In this document: piece by piece, positions 7,423 to 15,914 of the stretch
Layout of the letters: every line of letters starts with the position of its first letter
Position numbering within the stretch: position 1 is the first letter of the stretch
NCBI GenBank assembly: GCA_051878975.1
Contig: JBJELD010000041.1
Span: forward strand, 1-64,000
Origin: Caccovicinus sp051878975
Lineage (GTDB): Bacteria; Bacillota; Clostridia; Lachnospirales; Lachnospiraceae
DNA: 64,000 bases
Reading direction: 5' to 3'
Translations under genes and position numbers: made by a program
The notes under the pieces: generated by a model
Told to the model about the DNA's origin: nothing
Database searches by the model: none
What the model saw: the letters and a program-made list of their open reading frames with translations, nothing else

Positions 7423-8382
7423 ATGAAATATTCAGGAATTGGCGGACAGGCTGTGATTGAGGGTATTATGATGAAAAATGGAGATGATTATGCCACGGCG
7501 GTCCGCAAACCAAACGGAGAAATCGAAGTATCCAGGGATACTTATGTCAGCCTGACGGAAAAAATCAGGTTCTTTTCCCTTCCGTTTGTCAGAGGAATTT
7601 TCAGCTTTGCAGATTCCATGATTCTGGGAATGAAAACGCTGACCTGGTCCGCCGGCTTTTTTGAGGACGATGAGGACTGTCAGCCCAGCCGGTTTGAATT
7701 GTGGCTGGACAAGGTATTCGGTGAGAAGCTGGAAGCGGCGCTGATGAGTCTGGTTATGGTCTTTTCCGTTGTGATGGCGGTTCTCATTTTTATGGTTCTG
7801 CCGCTGCTTATTGCGAATTTTTTCCGGAAGCTGATCCCGTCTGAGACGGTGATGGCAGTTCTGGAGGGCCTGATCCGGATTGGGATTTTTATTGTATATA
7901 TCAAGATGATCTCCAGAATGGAAGACATCCGCCGTACGTTTATGTACCATGGCGCGGAGCACAAGTGCATCAACTGCATTGAGCATGGAATGGCATTGAA
8001 TGTAGAGAATGTGCGAAAAAGCTCCAAGCAGCACAAACGCTGCGGAACCAGCTTTCTGCTGATCGTTATGGTGATCAGCATTCTGTTTTTCATGATAGTG
8101 CGGGTGGACACGGTCTGGCTGCGGGTCGTAAGCCGGATCGTCCTGATTCCGGTGATCGCCGGCGTATCCTATGAGTTTCTGCGGCTGGCCGGCCGGAGTA
8201 ATTCCCGAATTGTAAATCTTTTGAGCCGCCCTGGCATGTGGATGCAGAATCTGACCACCAGCGAGCCGGATGACAGTATGATCGAGGTGGCGATCCGGGC
8301 GGTGGAGACGGTATTTGACTGGAAAACTTACCTGAATGAAAATTTTCCCGGCTGGGAGAAGACTGCGGAAGGGCTGGAATGA
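7423..8382 (+). CDS. DUF1385 family membrane protein
   Basis: A 319-residue protein of the DUF1385 family, of unknown function, commonly found between rpmE and prmC/prfA in Firmicutes. The start at 7423 follows AGGAGGAAG and gives the conserved N-terminus YSGIGGQAVIEGIMMKNG; upstream in-frame codons overlap the rpmE terminator. Two clusters of hydrophobic segments are visible (about residues 105-165 and 220-260), separated by the conserved MYHGAEHKCINCIEHG at about residues 170-185. The His, Glu and Cys residues there look like metal ligands. The stop codon overlaps the prmC start by 4 bases. Confidence 0.9.
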   Translation: MKYSGIGGQAVIEGIMMKNGDDYATAVRKPNGEIEVSRDTYVSLTEKIRFFSLPFVRGIFSFADSMILGMKTLTWSAGFFEDDEDCQPSRFELWLDKVFGEKLEAALMSLVMVFSVVMAVLIFMVLPLLIANFFRKLIPSETVMAVLEGLIRIGIFIVYIKMISRMEDIRRTFMYHGAEHKCINCIEHGMALNVENVRKSSKQHKRCGTSFLLIVMVISILFFMIVRVDTVWLRVVSRIVLIPVIAGVSYEFLRLAGRSNSRIVNLLSRPGMWMQNLTTSEPDDSMIEVAIRAVETVFDWKTYLNENFPGWEKTAEGLE

Positions 8383-9284
8383 TGAGACAAACCTTGCAGA
8401 CTTTGTTAAACAGCGGCCGCGGGCGGCTGGAACAGAACGGAAATCCGGAGGCGGAGCTGGACGCGAAATACCTGCTTTTTGAAGCCTTCGGGACGGACAT
8501 GGTCCATTTCCTGATGGATCGTCTCCGGGAGCTGCCGGATGATGAAAAGACCAGAATGCAGACCGTCCGGTATTACGAGATGATTGCCCTGCGGGGGCAG
8601 AGAGTACCGCTTCAGCAGATTCTGGGAACACAGGATTTTATGGGGCTGACGTTCTCGGTGAATCGACATGTGCTGATTCCGCGGCAGGATACGGAGACGC
8701 TGGTAGAGCTGGTATTAAAGGAGCATCCGGGAGAGGGAGAACGGATTCTGGATCTCTGCACCGGTTCCGGCTGCATTGCCATCAGCCTGGCGGCGCTGGG
8801 AAAATACGGTTCCGTTACGGCGGTGGATCTGTCCCATAATGCTCTGGAGGTGGCGGAAAAGAACCGGGAGCAGCTTCTGGGGGGCCAGGCCGGCCTGGTG
8901 GAGCTTTGGGAGGGCGACCTGTTTTCCGCGCTGCCGGAAGACTGCGGAACCTTTGACATTCTGGTGTCCAATCCGCCTTATATTCCGACGCGGGTCATTG
9001 AAAGTCTGGAACCGGAGGTGCGGGATTTCGAGCCGCGGATGGCGTTGGACGGCAGTGCGGACGGACTGGAATTTTACCGGAGGATTGTCTCCGAAAGCAA
9101 GACTTATTTAAAACCGGGCGGATCGGTTTATCTGGAGATCGGTTATGACCAGGGAGAGGCGGTCAGGGCGCTTCTGCAGCAGGAGGGCTTTGACGATGTG
9201 CGGGTCGTGAAGGACGCGCCGGGAAAAGACCGGGTGGCGGCCGCCCGCTGGAATCCGCATCAAGATGCACAGAGAAGAGAGTGA
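8379..9284 (+). CDS. prmC: Peptide chain release factor N5-glutamine methyltransferase
   Basis: PrmC (HemK) methylates the glutamine of the GGQ motif in release factors with S-adenosylmethionine. The 301-residue protein has an N-terminal helical domain (about 1-85) and a Rossmann methyltransferase domain with ILDLCTGSGCIAISLA (about 124-139). The catalytic NPPY lies in VSNPPYIP at about residues 198-205. Its target prfA follows immediately, and the DUF1385 gene overlaps its start, so the three are likely one operon. Confidence 0.95.
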   Translation: MMRQTLQTLLNSGRGRLEQNGNPEAELDAKYLLFEAFGTDMVHFLMDRLRELPDDEKTRMQTVRYYEMIALRGQRVPLQQILGTQDFMGLTFSVNRHVLIPRQDTETLVELVLKEHPGEGERILDLCTGSGCIAISLAALGKYGSVTAVDLSHNALEVAEKNREQLLGGQAGLVELWEGDLFSALPEDCGTFDILVSNPPYIPTRVIESLEPEVRDFEPRMALDGSADGLEFYRRIVSESKTYLKPGGSVYLEIGYDQGEAVRALLQQEGFDDVRVVKDAPGKDRVAAARWNPHQDAQRRE

Positions 9285-9325
9285 GGGAGAGGGAACTTCC
9301 CGTACAGATTCAGGAGGTACTGAAG

Positions 9326-10402
9326 GTGTTTGATAAATTAGAGGATATTTTGGTCCATTTTGAAGAACTGATGCAGGAACTGGCAAGCCCCGGCGTAACG
9401 GAGGATGCAAAGCGGTTCCAGCGTCTGATGAAGGAGCAGGCCGATCTGGCTCCGATCGTGGAGGCATACAAGGCCTACAAGCAGGCGAAACAGGATGTGG
9501 AGGACAGCCTGGCTTTGCTGGAGGAGGAAAGCGACGAGGAAATGAGGGAGCTGGCAAAGGAAGAGCTTTCTGATGCCAAGAAACGGATCGAGGAGCTGGA
9601 GCATGAACTGAAGATCCTGCTTCTTCCGAAGGATCCGAACGATGACAAGAACATTATTCTGGAAATCCGTGCAGGTGCCGGCGGAGATGAGGCAGCATTA
9701 TTTGCTTCCGAGCTTTACCGGATGTATGTCAATTATGCGGAGAGCCAGCACTGGAAGGTTGAGCTGGTCAGCGTCAATGAAAACGGAATCGGCGGCTTCA
9801 AGGAAGTAGTGGCCATGATTAACGGAAAGGGCGCTTATTCCAAGATGAAATATGAGAGCGGTGTTCACCGTGTTCAGCGTGTGCCGGAGACGGAGAGCGG
9901 TGGACGGATCCACACCTCGACCGCGACCGTTGCGGTTATGCCGGAGGCGGAGGAGTTTGATGTGGTGATTGAGGACAAGGATATCCGGATCGATGTCATG
10001 CGTGCATCCGGAAACGGCGGCCAGTGCGTCAACACCACCGACTCTGCTGTTCGTCTGACCCATATCCCGACCGGAATTGTGATCTACAGCCAGACGGAGA
10101 AATCCCAGCTGCAGAACAAGGAGAAGGCATTCCGCCTGCTGCGTTCCAAGCTGTATGATCTGGAGCTGGAGAGGCGGCAGAATGCAGAGGCAGACGAGCG
10201 CCGCAGCCAGATTGGAACCGGCGACCGTTCCGAGAAGATCCGTACCTACAACTTCCCGCAGGGACGTGTGACGGACCACCGGATCAAGCTGACCCTGTAT
10301 AAGATCGATTCGATCATGAACGGAGATATTCAGGAGCTTCTGGATGCGCTGATCACGGCAGATCAGGCAGCGAAGCTGAGCAGGCTGCAGGAAACAGCAT
10401 AA
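9326..10402 (+). CDS. prfA: Peptide chain release factor 1
   Basis: RF1 recognises UAA and UAG stop codons and triggers peptide release. The 358-residue protein carries the catalytic GNGGQCVNTTDSAVRLTHIP (GGQ near residue 230) and the family sequence GTGDRSEKIRTYNFPQGRVT near residue 290. A GTG start at 9326 is chosen: AGGAGG at 9312-9317 is 8 bases upstream, and the protein then begins FDKLEDIL like its relatives. A more upstream GTG overlaps prmC and would add 15 atypical residues. Confidence 0.95.
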   Translation: MFDKLEDILVHFEELMQELASPGVTEDAKRFQRLMKEQADLAPIVEAYKAYKQAKQDVEDSLALLEEESDEEMRELAKEELSDAKKRIEELEHELKILLLPKDPNDDKNIILEIRAGAGGDEAALFASELYRMYVNYAESQHWKVELVSVNENGIGGFKEVVAMINGKGAYSKMKYESGVHRVQRVPETESGGRIHTSTATVAVMPEAEEFDVVIEDKDIRIDVMRASGNGGQCVNTTDSAVRLTHIPTGIVIYSQTEKSQLQNKEKAFRLLRSKLYDLELERRQNAEADERRSQIGTGDRSEKIRTYNFPQGRVTDHRIKLTLYKIDSIMNGDIQELLDALITADQAAKLSRLQETA

Positions 10403-10406
10403 GCCA

Positions 10407-11624
10407 ATGAAAGGAACGATTTATACCACCGGAGAGTTCGCCAGGAAAGCCGGTGTGTCGGTGCGGACGATCCGGTACTATGACAAGCAGGGAATTTTGA
10501 AGCCTTCTCATATGAGTGAATCCGGCTATCGTCTGTATACAGACGGAGATTTTGCAAAGCTGCAGAAGATCCTGACCCTGAAGTATCTGGGCTTTTCTCT
10601 GGACGAGATTCAGGAAATTTCCATGAACGACACCGATCAGGATTATGTGCGCCGTTCGCTGGAGCTGCAGCTGGACCTGGTAAAAAAGAAGATCGAGAGT
10701 CTTTTGACGGTGGAGGAGTCGCTGACGGAGGCTTCCCGCATGATCGGCCGGACCGGAGAGGTGGACTGGAAGACGATTCTTCATCTGATCCATCTGATCG
10801 ACATGGAAAAAAGTCTGGCTGAACAGTACCGGACCGGAGCCAATACCAGTGTCCGGATCCGTCTGCACCGGGATTACGGCGTAAATGCGGAGGGCTGGTT
10901 CTGCTGGCTGTACCGGAAGCTTCGCCTGCAGCCGGGAATGAGCCTTCTGGAGCTGGGAGCCGGAAACGGCGAGCTGTGGGCGGAAAATCTGGCACAGCTG
11001 AAGGCGCTGAAGCAGCAGGAGCAGGACGGCGGCATGGAGCCGGGAGTGATCTATCTGTCCGATATTTCGGCCGGAATGATTCAGGATGCCAAGGAACGGC
11101 TTCGCGGGCATGCTTCCTGGTTTACATACGGGGTATTTGACTGTCATCAGATACCGCTTTCCGGGCATTCCTTTGACCGGGTGACGGCAAATCATGTGCT
11201 GTTTTATGTAAAGGATCTGGATCAGGCTCTGTCGGAGGTCTGTCGGGTGCTCAAGCCGGAGGGATATCTGGTATGCAGTACCTACGGTGAGCGGCATATG
11301 CAGGAGATTTCAGATCTGGCGGAAGGCTTTGACGAGCGCATCAGTCTGTCGGAGGTGCCGTTAAGCGATGTATTCGGGCTGGAAAACGGGGAAAAGATCC
11401 TGCGGCGTTATTTTTCGGAGATCCGGCTGGAGCGATATGAGGATGAACTGGTGGTGACGGAAGCGCAGCCGATCATTGACTATATCCTGTCCTGTCATGG
11501 AAATCAGCGGGAGTATATTCAGGGGCGGTACGACGAGTTCCGGGAATATATTCAGAAGAAGCTGGAGAAAAAGAAAGCATTTCGGATTACAAAGGATGCC
11601 GGCGTATTTTGCTGCCGGAAGTAA
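10407..11624 (+). CDS. MerR-type regulator fused to a class I methyltransferase domain
   Basis: A 405-residue two-domain protein. Residues 1-110 form a MerR winged helix and dimerisation helix, with TGEFARKAGVSVRTIRYYDK near the start. Residues from about 150 onward form a SAM-dependent methyltransferase with LLELGAGNGELW (about 177-188), then DRVTANHVLFYVKDL and LKPEGYLVCSTYG. MerR-methyltransferase fusions occur in Clostridia but their ligands and substrates are not established. It follows prfA by 4 bases, suggesting translational coupling. No partner gene gives away its role. Confidence 0.8.
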   Translation: MKGTIYTTGEFARKAGVSVRTIRYYDKQGILKPSHMSESGYRLYTDGDFAKLQKILTLKYLGFSLDEIQEISMNDTDQDYVRRSLELQLDLVKKKIESLLTVEESLTEASRMIGRTGEVDWKTILHLIHLIDMEKSLAEQYRTGANTSVRIRLHRDYGVNAEGWFCWLYRKLRLQPGMSLLELGAGNGELWAENLAQLKALKQQEQDGGMEPGVIYLSDISAGMIQDAKERLRGHASWFTYGVFDCHQIPLSGHSFDRVTANHVLFYVKDLDQALSEVCRVLKPEGYLVCSTYGERHMQEISDLAEGFDERISLSEVPLSDVFGLENGEKILRRYFSEIRLERYEDELVVTEAQPIIDYILSCHGNQREYIQGRYDEFREYIQKKLEKKKAFRITKDAGVFCCRK

Positions 11625-11655
11625 AACAAGAACGAAATAGGAAGCACTGCAGTTC

Positions 11656-11692
11656 AGAGCGTCGGGAACGTTTTTCCGGGGCTCTTTTTATA
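11656..11692 (+). terminator. Intrinsic terminator after the MerR-methyltransferase gene
   Basis: AGAGC (11656-11660) pairs with GCTCT (11681-11685), with an inner GGAA/TTCC pairing, followed by a T-rich tail. It closes the DUF1385-prmC-prfA-merR operon. Confidence 0.65.
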
Positions 11693-11729
11693 TTTTCGGG
11701 GATTGCCGGGGGATTGTACCGTTTTCCGG

Positions 11730-11758
11730 TTGTAACCCACTTACAGAACGGGTATAAT
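11730..11758 (+). promoter_or_regulatory. Sigma-A promoter for the SASA-type esterase
   Basis: TTGTAA (11730-11735), a 17-base spacer and a perfect TATAAT (11753-11758), about 50 bases before the start codon. Confidence 0.75.
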
Positions 11759-11808
11759 AAACGGAAGTATGGTTTTAAGGATGTTGTATTTGACTGGAGG
11801 ATATGAAA

Positions 11809-12576
11809 ATGGAAAAAACGATTGATTTGTTTCTGTTTATGGGACAATCGAATATGGCGGGCAGAGGAATCTGCTCGGAAAAATGGCCGGAGCCGGCGCC
11901 GCAGCTGACGCCGGGGGCCGGATATGAATTCCGGGCCATATCGGATCCGACGAAGCTGTATCCGGCGGCGGAGCCGTTTGGAGTAAAAGAAAACAATCTT
12001 CAAGGAATCCATGAGGATCGGAAGACCGGCTCTCTGGTTACGGCTTTCATCAATGCGTACTATGCGGCAGCAGGGGTTCCGGTTGTGGGGGTATCGGCTT
12101 CCAAGGGCGGCAGCAGCATTGGTGAATGGCAGCCCGGCGGAGCGTATCTGAACGATACGATTGGGCGGATGAAAACAGCGGAAGCCTTTTTAAGTCGGGA
12201 GGGCTGGACGATCCGTCATCGTTACATGCTCTGGTGCCAGGGAGAGACGGATGGAGATCTGGGGCTTTCCGGCGCAGACTATAAGGCGGCGTTCAAACGG
12301 ATGTTTTCGGTAATGCGGCAGCAGGGGATCGAGCGCTGCTTCCTGATCAAGATCGGGCATTACAATGGGGATGGGCCGAACGATTACCGGCTGATCATGA
12401 AGGCGCAGGAAGAGCTGGCCCGGGAGGAAGAACATGTGGTTCTGGTGTCCCGCAGCTTTGAAACGATGAAAGCCCGCGGCCTGATGAAGGATGAATTTCA
12501 TTATTTTCAGACGGCCTACAATGAGGTGGGAACCGAGGCAGGAACGGCAGCCGGGCAGTATGTGAAGCATATGTGA
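11809..12576 (+). CDS. SASA-family carbohydrate esterase (sialate O-acetylesterase-like)
   Basis: A 255-residue SGNH-type esterase of the DUF303/SASA group, which removes acetyl groups from sugars. The catalytic serine lies in LFMGQSNMAGRG at about residues 8-19. SKGGSSIGEW (about 100-109) and WCQGETDG (about 142-149) are the oxyanion and substrate blocks. DEFHYFQTAYNEVG near the C-terminus supplies the catalytic Asp and His. No signal peptide is present, so it is probably cytoplasmic. The start at 11809 is 8 bases after GGAGG; the ATG two codons upstream is too close. The exact sugar is unknown. Confidence 0.8.
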   Translation: MEKTIDLFLFMGQSNMAGRGICSEKWPEPAPQLTPGAGYEFRAISDPTKLYPAAEPFGVKENNLQGIHEDRKTGSLVTAFINAYYAAAGVPVVGVSASKGGSSIGEWQPGGAYLNDTIGRMKTAEAFLSREGWTIRHRYMLWCQGETDGDLGLSGADYKAAFKRMFSVMRQQGIERCFLIKIGHYNGDGPNDYRLIMKAQEELAREEEHVVLVSRSFETMKARGLMKDEFHYFQTAYNEVGTEAGTAAGQYVKHM

Positions 12577-12602
12577 AGCGTGAGGGGACAGGGGCTTCCC
12601 GG

Positions 12603-12668
12603 GGACAAAAGGTGGTTCGCTTTTATGATCCGGATGGAAATCTGACTGAAGCCGGTACACCAATGTAA
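12603..12668 (+). pseudogene. 3' remnant of a VOC (glyoxalase-like) family gene
   Basis: In frame with a TAA at 12666-12668 the DNA reads GQK followed by VVRFYDPDGNLTEAGTPM. The RFYDPDG-x-L-x-E-x-G block is the characteristic C-terminal end of vicinal oxygen chelate proteins (glyoxalase or bleomycin-resistance-like). No start or upstream VOC sequence exists: the esterase gene ends only 26 bases before. This looks like the stump of a gene whose 5' part was deleted, perhaps when the esterase gene arrived. Confidence 0.65.
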
Positions 12669-12704
12669 GACGCAGAAAAAAAGAAGGCTTTTTGAAAATA
12701 TTCC

Positions 12705-12735
12705 TTGACAGTTACCTTACGTCATCCTTTATGAT
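12705..12735 (+). promoter_or_regulatory. Promoter of the rmlABD operon
   Basis: A perfect -35 TTGACA lies at 12705-12710. The best -10 is TATGAT (12730-12735) at a 19-base spacing; TATTAT a few bases on is an alternative. The predicted start is near 12742, so the transcript would have a leader of about 130 bases. Confidence 0.6.
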
Positions 12736-12743
12736 GATATTAT

Positions 12744-12828
12744 AGCGTCGGTGAACAGGGGACAACACGGTTGGAGAAAGGACGAAATCACCTGGATTGA
12801 GGCGTGCTGCCCCCTGTCCGCCGACGCT
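12744..12828 (+). promoter_or_regulatory. Long stem-loop at the 5' end of the rml transcript
   Basis: AGCGTCGG (12744-12751) is the exact complement of CCGACGCT (12821-12828). Inside it CAGGGG (12756-12761) pairs with CCCCTG (12811-12816). The enclosed 49 bases could fold further. The element starts within a few bases of the predicted transcription start and ends 46 bases before rmlA. I do not recognise it as a known riboswitch. The 298-base gap before rmlA otherwise holds only the VOC remnant and the promoter. Confidence 0.55.
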
Positions 12829-12874
12829 GATAAAAGAAAAGGAATTGGAAGAGAAGAAGGGAAGGGATTTACGG

Positions 12875-13774
12875 ATGAAAGGAATTATTTTAGCAGGAGG
12901 AAGCGGAACCAGACTGTATCCGCTGACCAAGGTGACTTCGAAGCAGCTGCTTCCGATTTATGACAAGCCTATGATCTATTATCCGCTGTCTGTTCTGATG
13001 AATGCAGGTATCCGTGATATTTTGATTATTTCCACGCCGGATGATACGCCGCGGTTTGAGTCGCTTTTAGGGGACGGAAGCCAGTTCGGCATTCGTCTTT
13101 CTTATGCGGTGCAGCCAAGCCCGGACGGACTGGCACAGGCCTTTCTTATCGGTGAAGATTTCATCGGCGGCGATTCCGTTGCCATGGTGCTGGGCGACAA
13201 CATTTTCCATGGACACGGCCTGAAGAAGAGTCTGCGGGCAGCGGCCGCCAAGCCGGTGGGTGCGACGGTGTTCGGCTATTATGTGGATGACCCGGAGCGG
13301 TTCGGCATTGTGGAGTTTGACAAGGATGGAAAGGCCATTTCCATTGAGGAGAAGCCCCAGCATCCGAAGTCCAATTACTGTGTGACCGGCCTGTATTTCT
13401 ATGATAATAAGGTCGTGGAGTACGCCAAGAACCTGAAGCCGTCAAAAAGAGGCGAGCTGGAGATCACCGACTTAAACCGGATTTATCTGGAAAACGGCGA
13501 ACTGGATGTGATGCTTTTAGGCCAGGGCTTTACCTGGCTGGATACGGGAACTCACGAATCATTGGTGGAGGCCACGAATTTCGTCAAGACTGTAGAGACG
13601 CATCAGCACCGCAAGATCGCCTGCCTGGAGGAGATCGCCTATTTAAACGGCTGGATTACGGCCGATCAGGTGATGGAAACCTACGAGGTGCTGAAGAAGA
13701 ACCAGTACGGAAAATATTTAAAGGATGTCCTGGACGGCAAGTATGTGGATAAGCTGCATGAAACCTGGAAATAA
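12875..13774 (+). CDS. rmlA: Glucose-1-phosphate thymidylyltransferase
   Basis: RmlA makes dTDP-glucose from glucose-1-phosphate and dTTP, the first step to dTDP-L-rhamnose. The 299-residue protein begins MKGIILAGGSGTRLYPLT, the nucleotide-binding loop, and continues SKQLLPIYDKPMIYYPLS. VLGDNIFHGHG and FTWLDTGTHESLVEA are further family blocks. The start at 12875 begins the conserved sequence; upstream in-frame codons would add about 26 residues inside the leader. It heads rmlA-rmlB-rmlD. Confidence 0.96.
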   Translation: MKGIILAGGSGTRLYPLTKVTSKQLLPIYDKPMIYYPLSVLMNAGIRDILIISTPDDTPRFESLLGDGSQFGIRLSYAVQPSPDGLAQAFLIGEDFIGGDSVAMVLGDNIFHGHGLKKSLRAAAAKPVGATVFGYYVDDPERFGIVEFDKDGKAISIEEKPQHPKSNYCVTGLYFYDNKVVEYAKNLKPSKRGELEITDLNRIYLENGELDVMLLGQGFTWLDTGTHESLVEATNFVKTVETHQHRKIACLEEIAYLNGWITADQVMETYEVLKKNQYGKYLKDVLDGKYVDKLHETWK

Positions 13775-13863
13775 GCGCGGCAGTCGGGCAGAAAATGAAT
13801 GATGACCGAAGAAATGAAGCAGACTGAAGCGATGAAGAAAGAAAAAAGAAGGAGCCAATCTAT

Positions 13864-14892
13864 ATGAAAATCATTGTAACCGGCGGTGCCGGATTTATCG
13901 GAAGCAATTTTGTGCATCACATGGTAAACAAATATCCGGATGATATGATCATCAATCTGGATCTTTTGACTTATGCCGGCAACCTGGAAAATTTAAAGCT
14001 GGTAGAGGATAAGCCGAATTATAAATTCGTGAGAGGCGACATTGCGGACCGGAGGTTTATCTTTGATCTGTTTGAGAAGGAAAAGCCGGATATGGTCGTA
14101 AATTTTGCGGCGGAAAGTCATGTGGACCGTTCCATCACGGATCCGGAAATTTTTGTCCGCACCAATGTGATGGGAACCACCACACTTCTGGATGCCTGCA
14201 ATCAGTACGGCATCCAGCGTTATCATCAGGTATCCACCGATGAGGTGTACGGCGATCTGCCGCTGGATCGTCCGGATCTGTTCTTTACGGAGGAGACACC
14301 GCTGCATACCTCAAGCCCTTATTCTTCCGCAAAGGCCAGTGCCGACCTGTTTGTGCTGGCTTATCATCGGACCTACGGGCTGCCGGTCACCATTTCCCGC
14401 TGCTCCAACAACTATGGCCCGTATCATTTCCCGGAGAAGCTGATTCCGCTTATCATCAGCCGTGCGCTGGCGGATGAGGAGCTTCCGGTGTATGGTACTG
14501 GAGAAAATGTCCGCGACTGGCTGCATGTATCGGACCACTGTCAGGCGATCGATCTGATTATCCACAACGGACGGGTCGGCGAGGTTTACAATATCGGCGG
14601 GCACAATGAGCGCACCAACCTGGAGGTGGTAAAAACCATCCTGAAGGCGCTTGACAAGCCGGAATCGCTGATCCGTTTCGTGAAGGACCGTCCGGGCCAT
14701 GACCGGAGATACGCTATTGACCCGACCAAGCTGGAGACTGAGCTTGGCTGGAAGCCGCAGTATAACTTTGATACCGGCATTCAGCAGACCATTCAGTGGT
14801 ATCTGGACAATCAGGACTGGTGGAAGCACATTTTAAGCGGCGAATACAGCAGCTATTTTGACAAGATGTACGGAAACCGCCTGCAGAAATAA
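13864..14892 (+). CDS. rmlB: dTDP-glucose 4,6-dehydratase
   Basis: RmlB converts dTDP-glucose to dTDP-4-keto-6-deoxyglucose with a bound NAD+. The 342-residue protein has the Rossmann motif GGAGFIGSN (residues 7-15), the catalytic STDEVYGD (about 121-128) and the YSSAK active-site Tyr/Lys (about 155-159). RPGHDRRYAID lies near the C-terminus. Its product feeds RmlC/RmlD and probably the VioA-like aminotransferase at 31784. The start follows AAGGAG. Confidence 0.96.
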   Translation: MKIIVTGGAGFIGSNFVHHMVNKYPDDMIINLDLLTYAGNLENLKLVEDKPNYKFVRGDIADRRFIFDLFEKEKPDMVVNFAAESHVDRSITDPEIFVRTNVMGTTTLLDACNQYGIQRYHQVSTDEVYGDLPLDRPDLFFTEETPLHTSSPYSSAKASADLFVLAYHRTYGLPVTISRCSNNYGPYHFPEKLIPLIISRALADEELPVYGTGENVRDWLHVSDHCQAIDLIIHNGRVGEVYNIGGHNERTNLEVVKTILKALDKPESLIRFVKDRPGHDRRYAIDPTKLETELGWKPQYNFDTGIQQTIQWYLDNQDWWKHILSGEYSSYFDKMYGNRLQK

Positions 14893-14990
14893 AGGTTCAG
14901 AAAGCAGTCAGCAGAAAGGAATCCAAAGAAAGGAATCTGCAGAAGAAAAGCTGCAGAAACGGGAAGATTCGCTGAAGAATGGAGGCAGCC

Positions 14991-15839
14991 ATGAGAATTT
15001 TAGTGACCGGTGTCAAGGGCCAGCTGGGCTATGACGTGGTGAAGGAATGTGAAAAGCGGGGCATTGAGGCAGTCGGTGTGGATGTGGAGGAAATGGACAT
15101 TACCAATGCAAAAGCCTGTGAATCCGTAATAAAATCGGCAGAGGTGGATGCCGTCGTGCATTGTGCCGCATATACTGCAGTAGATGCAGCAGAGGAGAAT
15201 GAGGAACTGTGCCGGAAGGTCAATGCAGACGGCACGCGGAATATTGCCGAAGTCTGCCGGGAGCTGGATATCAAGATGATGTATTTCAGCACCGACTATG
15301 TATTTAACGGCGAGGGAACCCGTCCGTGGGAGCCGGACGACAGGCGGGAACCGTTAAATGTATATGGACAGACCAAATATGAAGGTGAGCTTGCGGTGGA
15401 GGAGCTGCTGCAGAAGTACTTTATTCTCCGCATTGCCTGGGTGTTTGGCGTGAACGGAAAGAACTTCATCAGGACTATGCTCCGGCTGGGAAAAGAGCGG
15501 GGGGCAGTCAGCGTGGTAGATGATCAGGTCGGTTCTCCGACCTACACCTATGACCTGGCGCGTCTGGTGGTGGATATGATTCAGACTGACAGGTACGGCT
15601 GCTATCATGTGACGAATGAGGGTCTGTGCAGCTGGTATGAGTTTGCCTGCCGGATTTTTAAAGCGGCAGGGATGGAGGAAGTAAAGGTCACTCCAGTTAC
15701 CAGCGATCAGTTTCCGGCCAGGGCAAAACGGCCGCACAACAGCCGGATGGATAAAAGCCGCATTGCTGAAAATGGTTTCCAGCCTCTTCCCACCTGGCAG
15801 GATGCGCTGGAACGCTATTTAAAGGAAATTACCTGGTAA
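14991..15839 (+). CDS. rmlD: dTDP-4-dehydrorhamnose reductase
   Basis: RmlD reduces dTDP-4-keto-L-rhamnose to dTDP-L-rhamnose with NAD(P)H. The 282-residue protein starts MRILVTGVKGQLGYDV, has the STDYVFNG block (about residues 100-107) and the catalytic YGQTKYEGE (about 124-132). GGAGG lies 6 bases before the ATG at 14991. The epimerase RmlC that must act before it is not adjacent but lies at 38337. Confidence 0.95.
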   Translation: MRILVTGVKGQLGYDVVKECEKRGIEAVGVDVEEMDITNAKACESVIKSAEVDAVVHCAAYTAVDAAEENEELCRKVNADGTRNIAEVCRELDIKMMYFSTDYVFNGEGTRPWEPDDRREPLNVYGQTKYEGELAVEELLQKYFILRIAWVFGVNGKNFIRTMLRLGKERGAVSVVDDQVGSPTYTYDLARLVVDMIQTDRYGCYHVTNEGLCSWYEFACRIFKAAGMEEVKVTPVTSDQFPARAKRPHNSRMDKSRIAENGFQPLPTWQDALERYLKEITW

Positions 15840-15914
15840 CAGCCGGTAATCAGGCTTTTTTCGGTGCATTTCCGGCATGGAAGGATTTATGGTGAAAGGA
15901 TTGGATTGATCAGA

